From: Sulfidibacter corallicola | GTDB lineage: Bacteria > Acidobacteriota > Holophagae > Acanthopleuribacterales > Acanthopleuribacteraceae | Length of the DNA stretch: 64,000 bases | Assembly: GCF_017498545.1 (NCBI RefSeq) | Contig: NZ_CP071793.1 | Coordinates: 4,675,001 to 4,739,000, forward strand | Direction of reading: 5' to 3' | Part shown: positions 63,555 to 64,000 of the stretch, in pieces | Position numbering within the stretch: position 1 is the stretch's first letter | How the letters are laid out: each line of letters starts with the position of its first letter | Made by a program: the position numbers and the translations under genes | Notes under the pieces: model-generated | Seen by the model: only the letters and a program-made list of their open reading frames with translations | What the model was told of the DNA's origin: nothing | Database searches by the model: none

Positions 63555-64000
63555 TTACATGCGAATGACGCCACGATCCGATGATTTGATGAAGTCGACC
63601 AGATAGGTCACACGGGGGCAATCGGCATACTCTTTGTCCAAACGCTCCAGTGCGTCGACCAGACGCAACTTGCGCAGGAAGAGGATGCGGTAGGCATCTT
63701 TGAGATTGGAGACTTCCTCTTTGGTGAAGCCCTTGCGCTCCAAACCGATGTTGTTGATACCGTAGGCCTTGGCACGGTTACCCACGCTCTTGACGTAGGG
63801 CAGGGCGTCCTGGGTGATGACGCTGTAACCACCGATGAAGGCGTAGTCGCCGACGCGACAGTGCTGGTGAACGCCGGAGTAGGCGCCGACGGTGGCGTGA
63901 TCGCCGACGGTGATGTGTCCCGCCAGGGTCGCCGCGTGCGACAGGATGTTGTGATCGCCGACGTGGCAGTCGTGGGCCACGTGCGAGCTGACCATGATCA
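63555..64000 (-). CDS. lpxA: UDP-N-acetylglucosamine acyltransferase LpxA (N-terminus beyond window)
   Basis: The first enzyme of lipid A synthesis, moving a 3-hydroxyacyl chain from acyl carrier protein to UDP-GlcNAc. The visible C-terminal part of about 147 residues has left-handed beta-helix repeats (HVAHDCHVGDHNILSHAATLAGHITVGD). It contains the catalytic-His region (AHDC), the GGYSVITQDALPYVKSVGNRAKAYGINNIGLERKGF block, and the helical C-terminal domain (NLKDAYRILFLRKLRL). The 5' part, probably about 110 residues, lies past position 64000. It is evidence that the organism makes lipid A. Confidence 0.95.
   Translation of the reverse strand, partial: IMVSSHVAHDCHVGDHNILSHAATLAGHITVGDHATVGAYSGVHQHCRVGDYAFIGGYSVITQDALPYVKSVGNRAKAYGINNIGLERKGFTKEEVSNLKDAYRILFLRKLRLVDALERLDKEYADCPRVTYLVDFIKSSDRGVIRM

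Overview
The window is GC-rich chromosomal DNA from a Gram-negative (diderm) bacterium. LpxA, MltG, a POTRA-type outer-membrane barrel, a TolC-type channel and a lipoprotein efflux adaptor all point to an outer membrane. CheZ, NtrY/NtrC-like signalling, DUF1820 and a TraB-family protein fit Proteobacteria/Desulfobacterota or an Acidobacteriota (Holophagae-like) lineage. I cannot settle the phylum from sequence alone. There are no rRNA or tRNA genes, phage genes or transposases, so this looks like ordinary chromosome with several families of small intergenic repeats.

Layout. 0.3-7 kb: a PhoX-type phosphatase, a small unknown protein, MltG and a large unknown membrane protein. 7.4-16.5 kb: an assimilatory sulfate-reduction cluster on the minus strand, in transcription order poly-cysteine leader peptide, cysH (APS reductase), DUF2061, cysD, cysN, sulfite reductase, sirohaem dehydrogenase/chelatase and uroporphyrinogen methyltransferase. 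16.8-20.5 kb: nrdR, gmhB, DUF1820, a nitroreductase and cysQ. 20.8-23.2 kb: a Cys-rich PAS diguanylate cyclase followed by cheZ. 23.2-24.6 kb: a gene-free repeat array. 24.6-31.4 kb: an RND efflux operon whose TolC-type protein carries an extra substrate-binding domain. 31.7-40 kb: gloB, a histone-H1-like HhH protein, two unusual histidine kinases, a DUF115 protein and a GST. 40-48 kb: proC, then the translation operon rimP-nusA-infB-rbfA-truB on the minus strand. 48.4-57 kb: FmdB-like protein, a small secreted protein, an operon joining an outer-membrane barrel, a secreted DUF4390-like protein and an NtrY/NtrC pair, then rpiB and a TraB-family protein. 57.6-64 kb: a secreted Ig-repeat protein with a dockerin-like tail, an alkyltransferase-like protein, tex, and lpxA cut by the window edge.

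The most interesting feature is the leader of the sulfur cluster. It combines a good promoter, a 37-residue peptide with seven cysteines in nine residues, a strong intrinsic terminator before cysH, and a leader segment that can pair with the terminator's 5' arm. This is the layout of a cysteine-responsive ribosome-stalling attenuator. The same cluster encodes an APS-type CysH with the CC and CxxC motifs, and a CysN whose fused APS-kinase domain has lost its P-loop lysine, so the route probably goes APS to sulfite without PAPS.

The second point of interest is a family of short intergenic repeats at 23.2-24.6 kb, 40.2-40.5 kb and 55.5 kb. Their central 8-bp hairpin is kept by compensatory base changes. 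A second terminator sits directly in front of rimP and may attenuate the nusA-infB operon.
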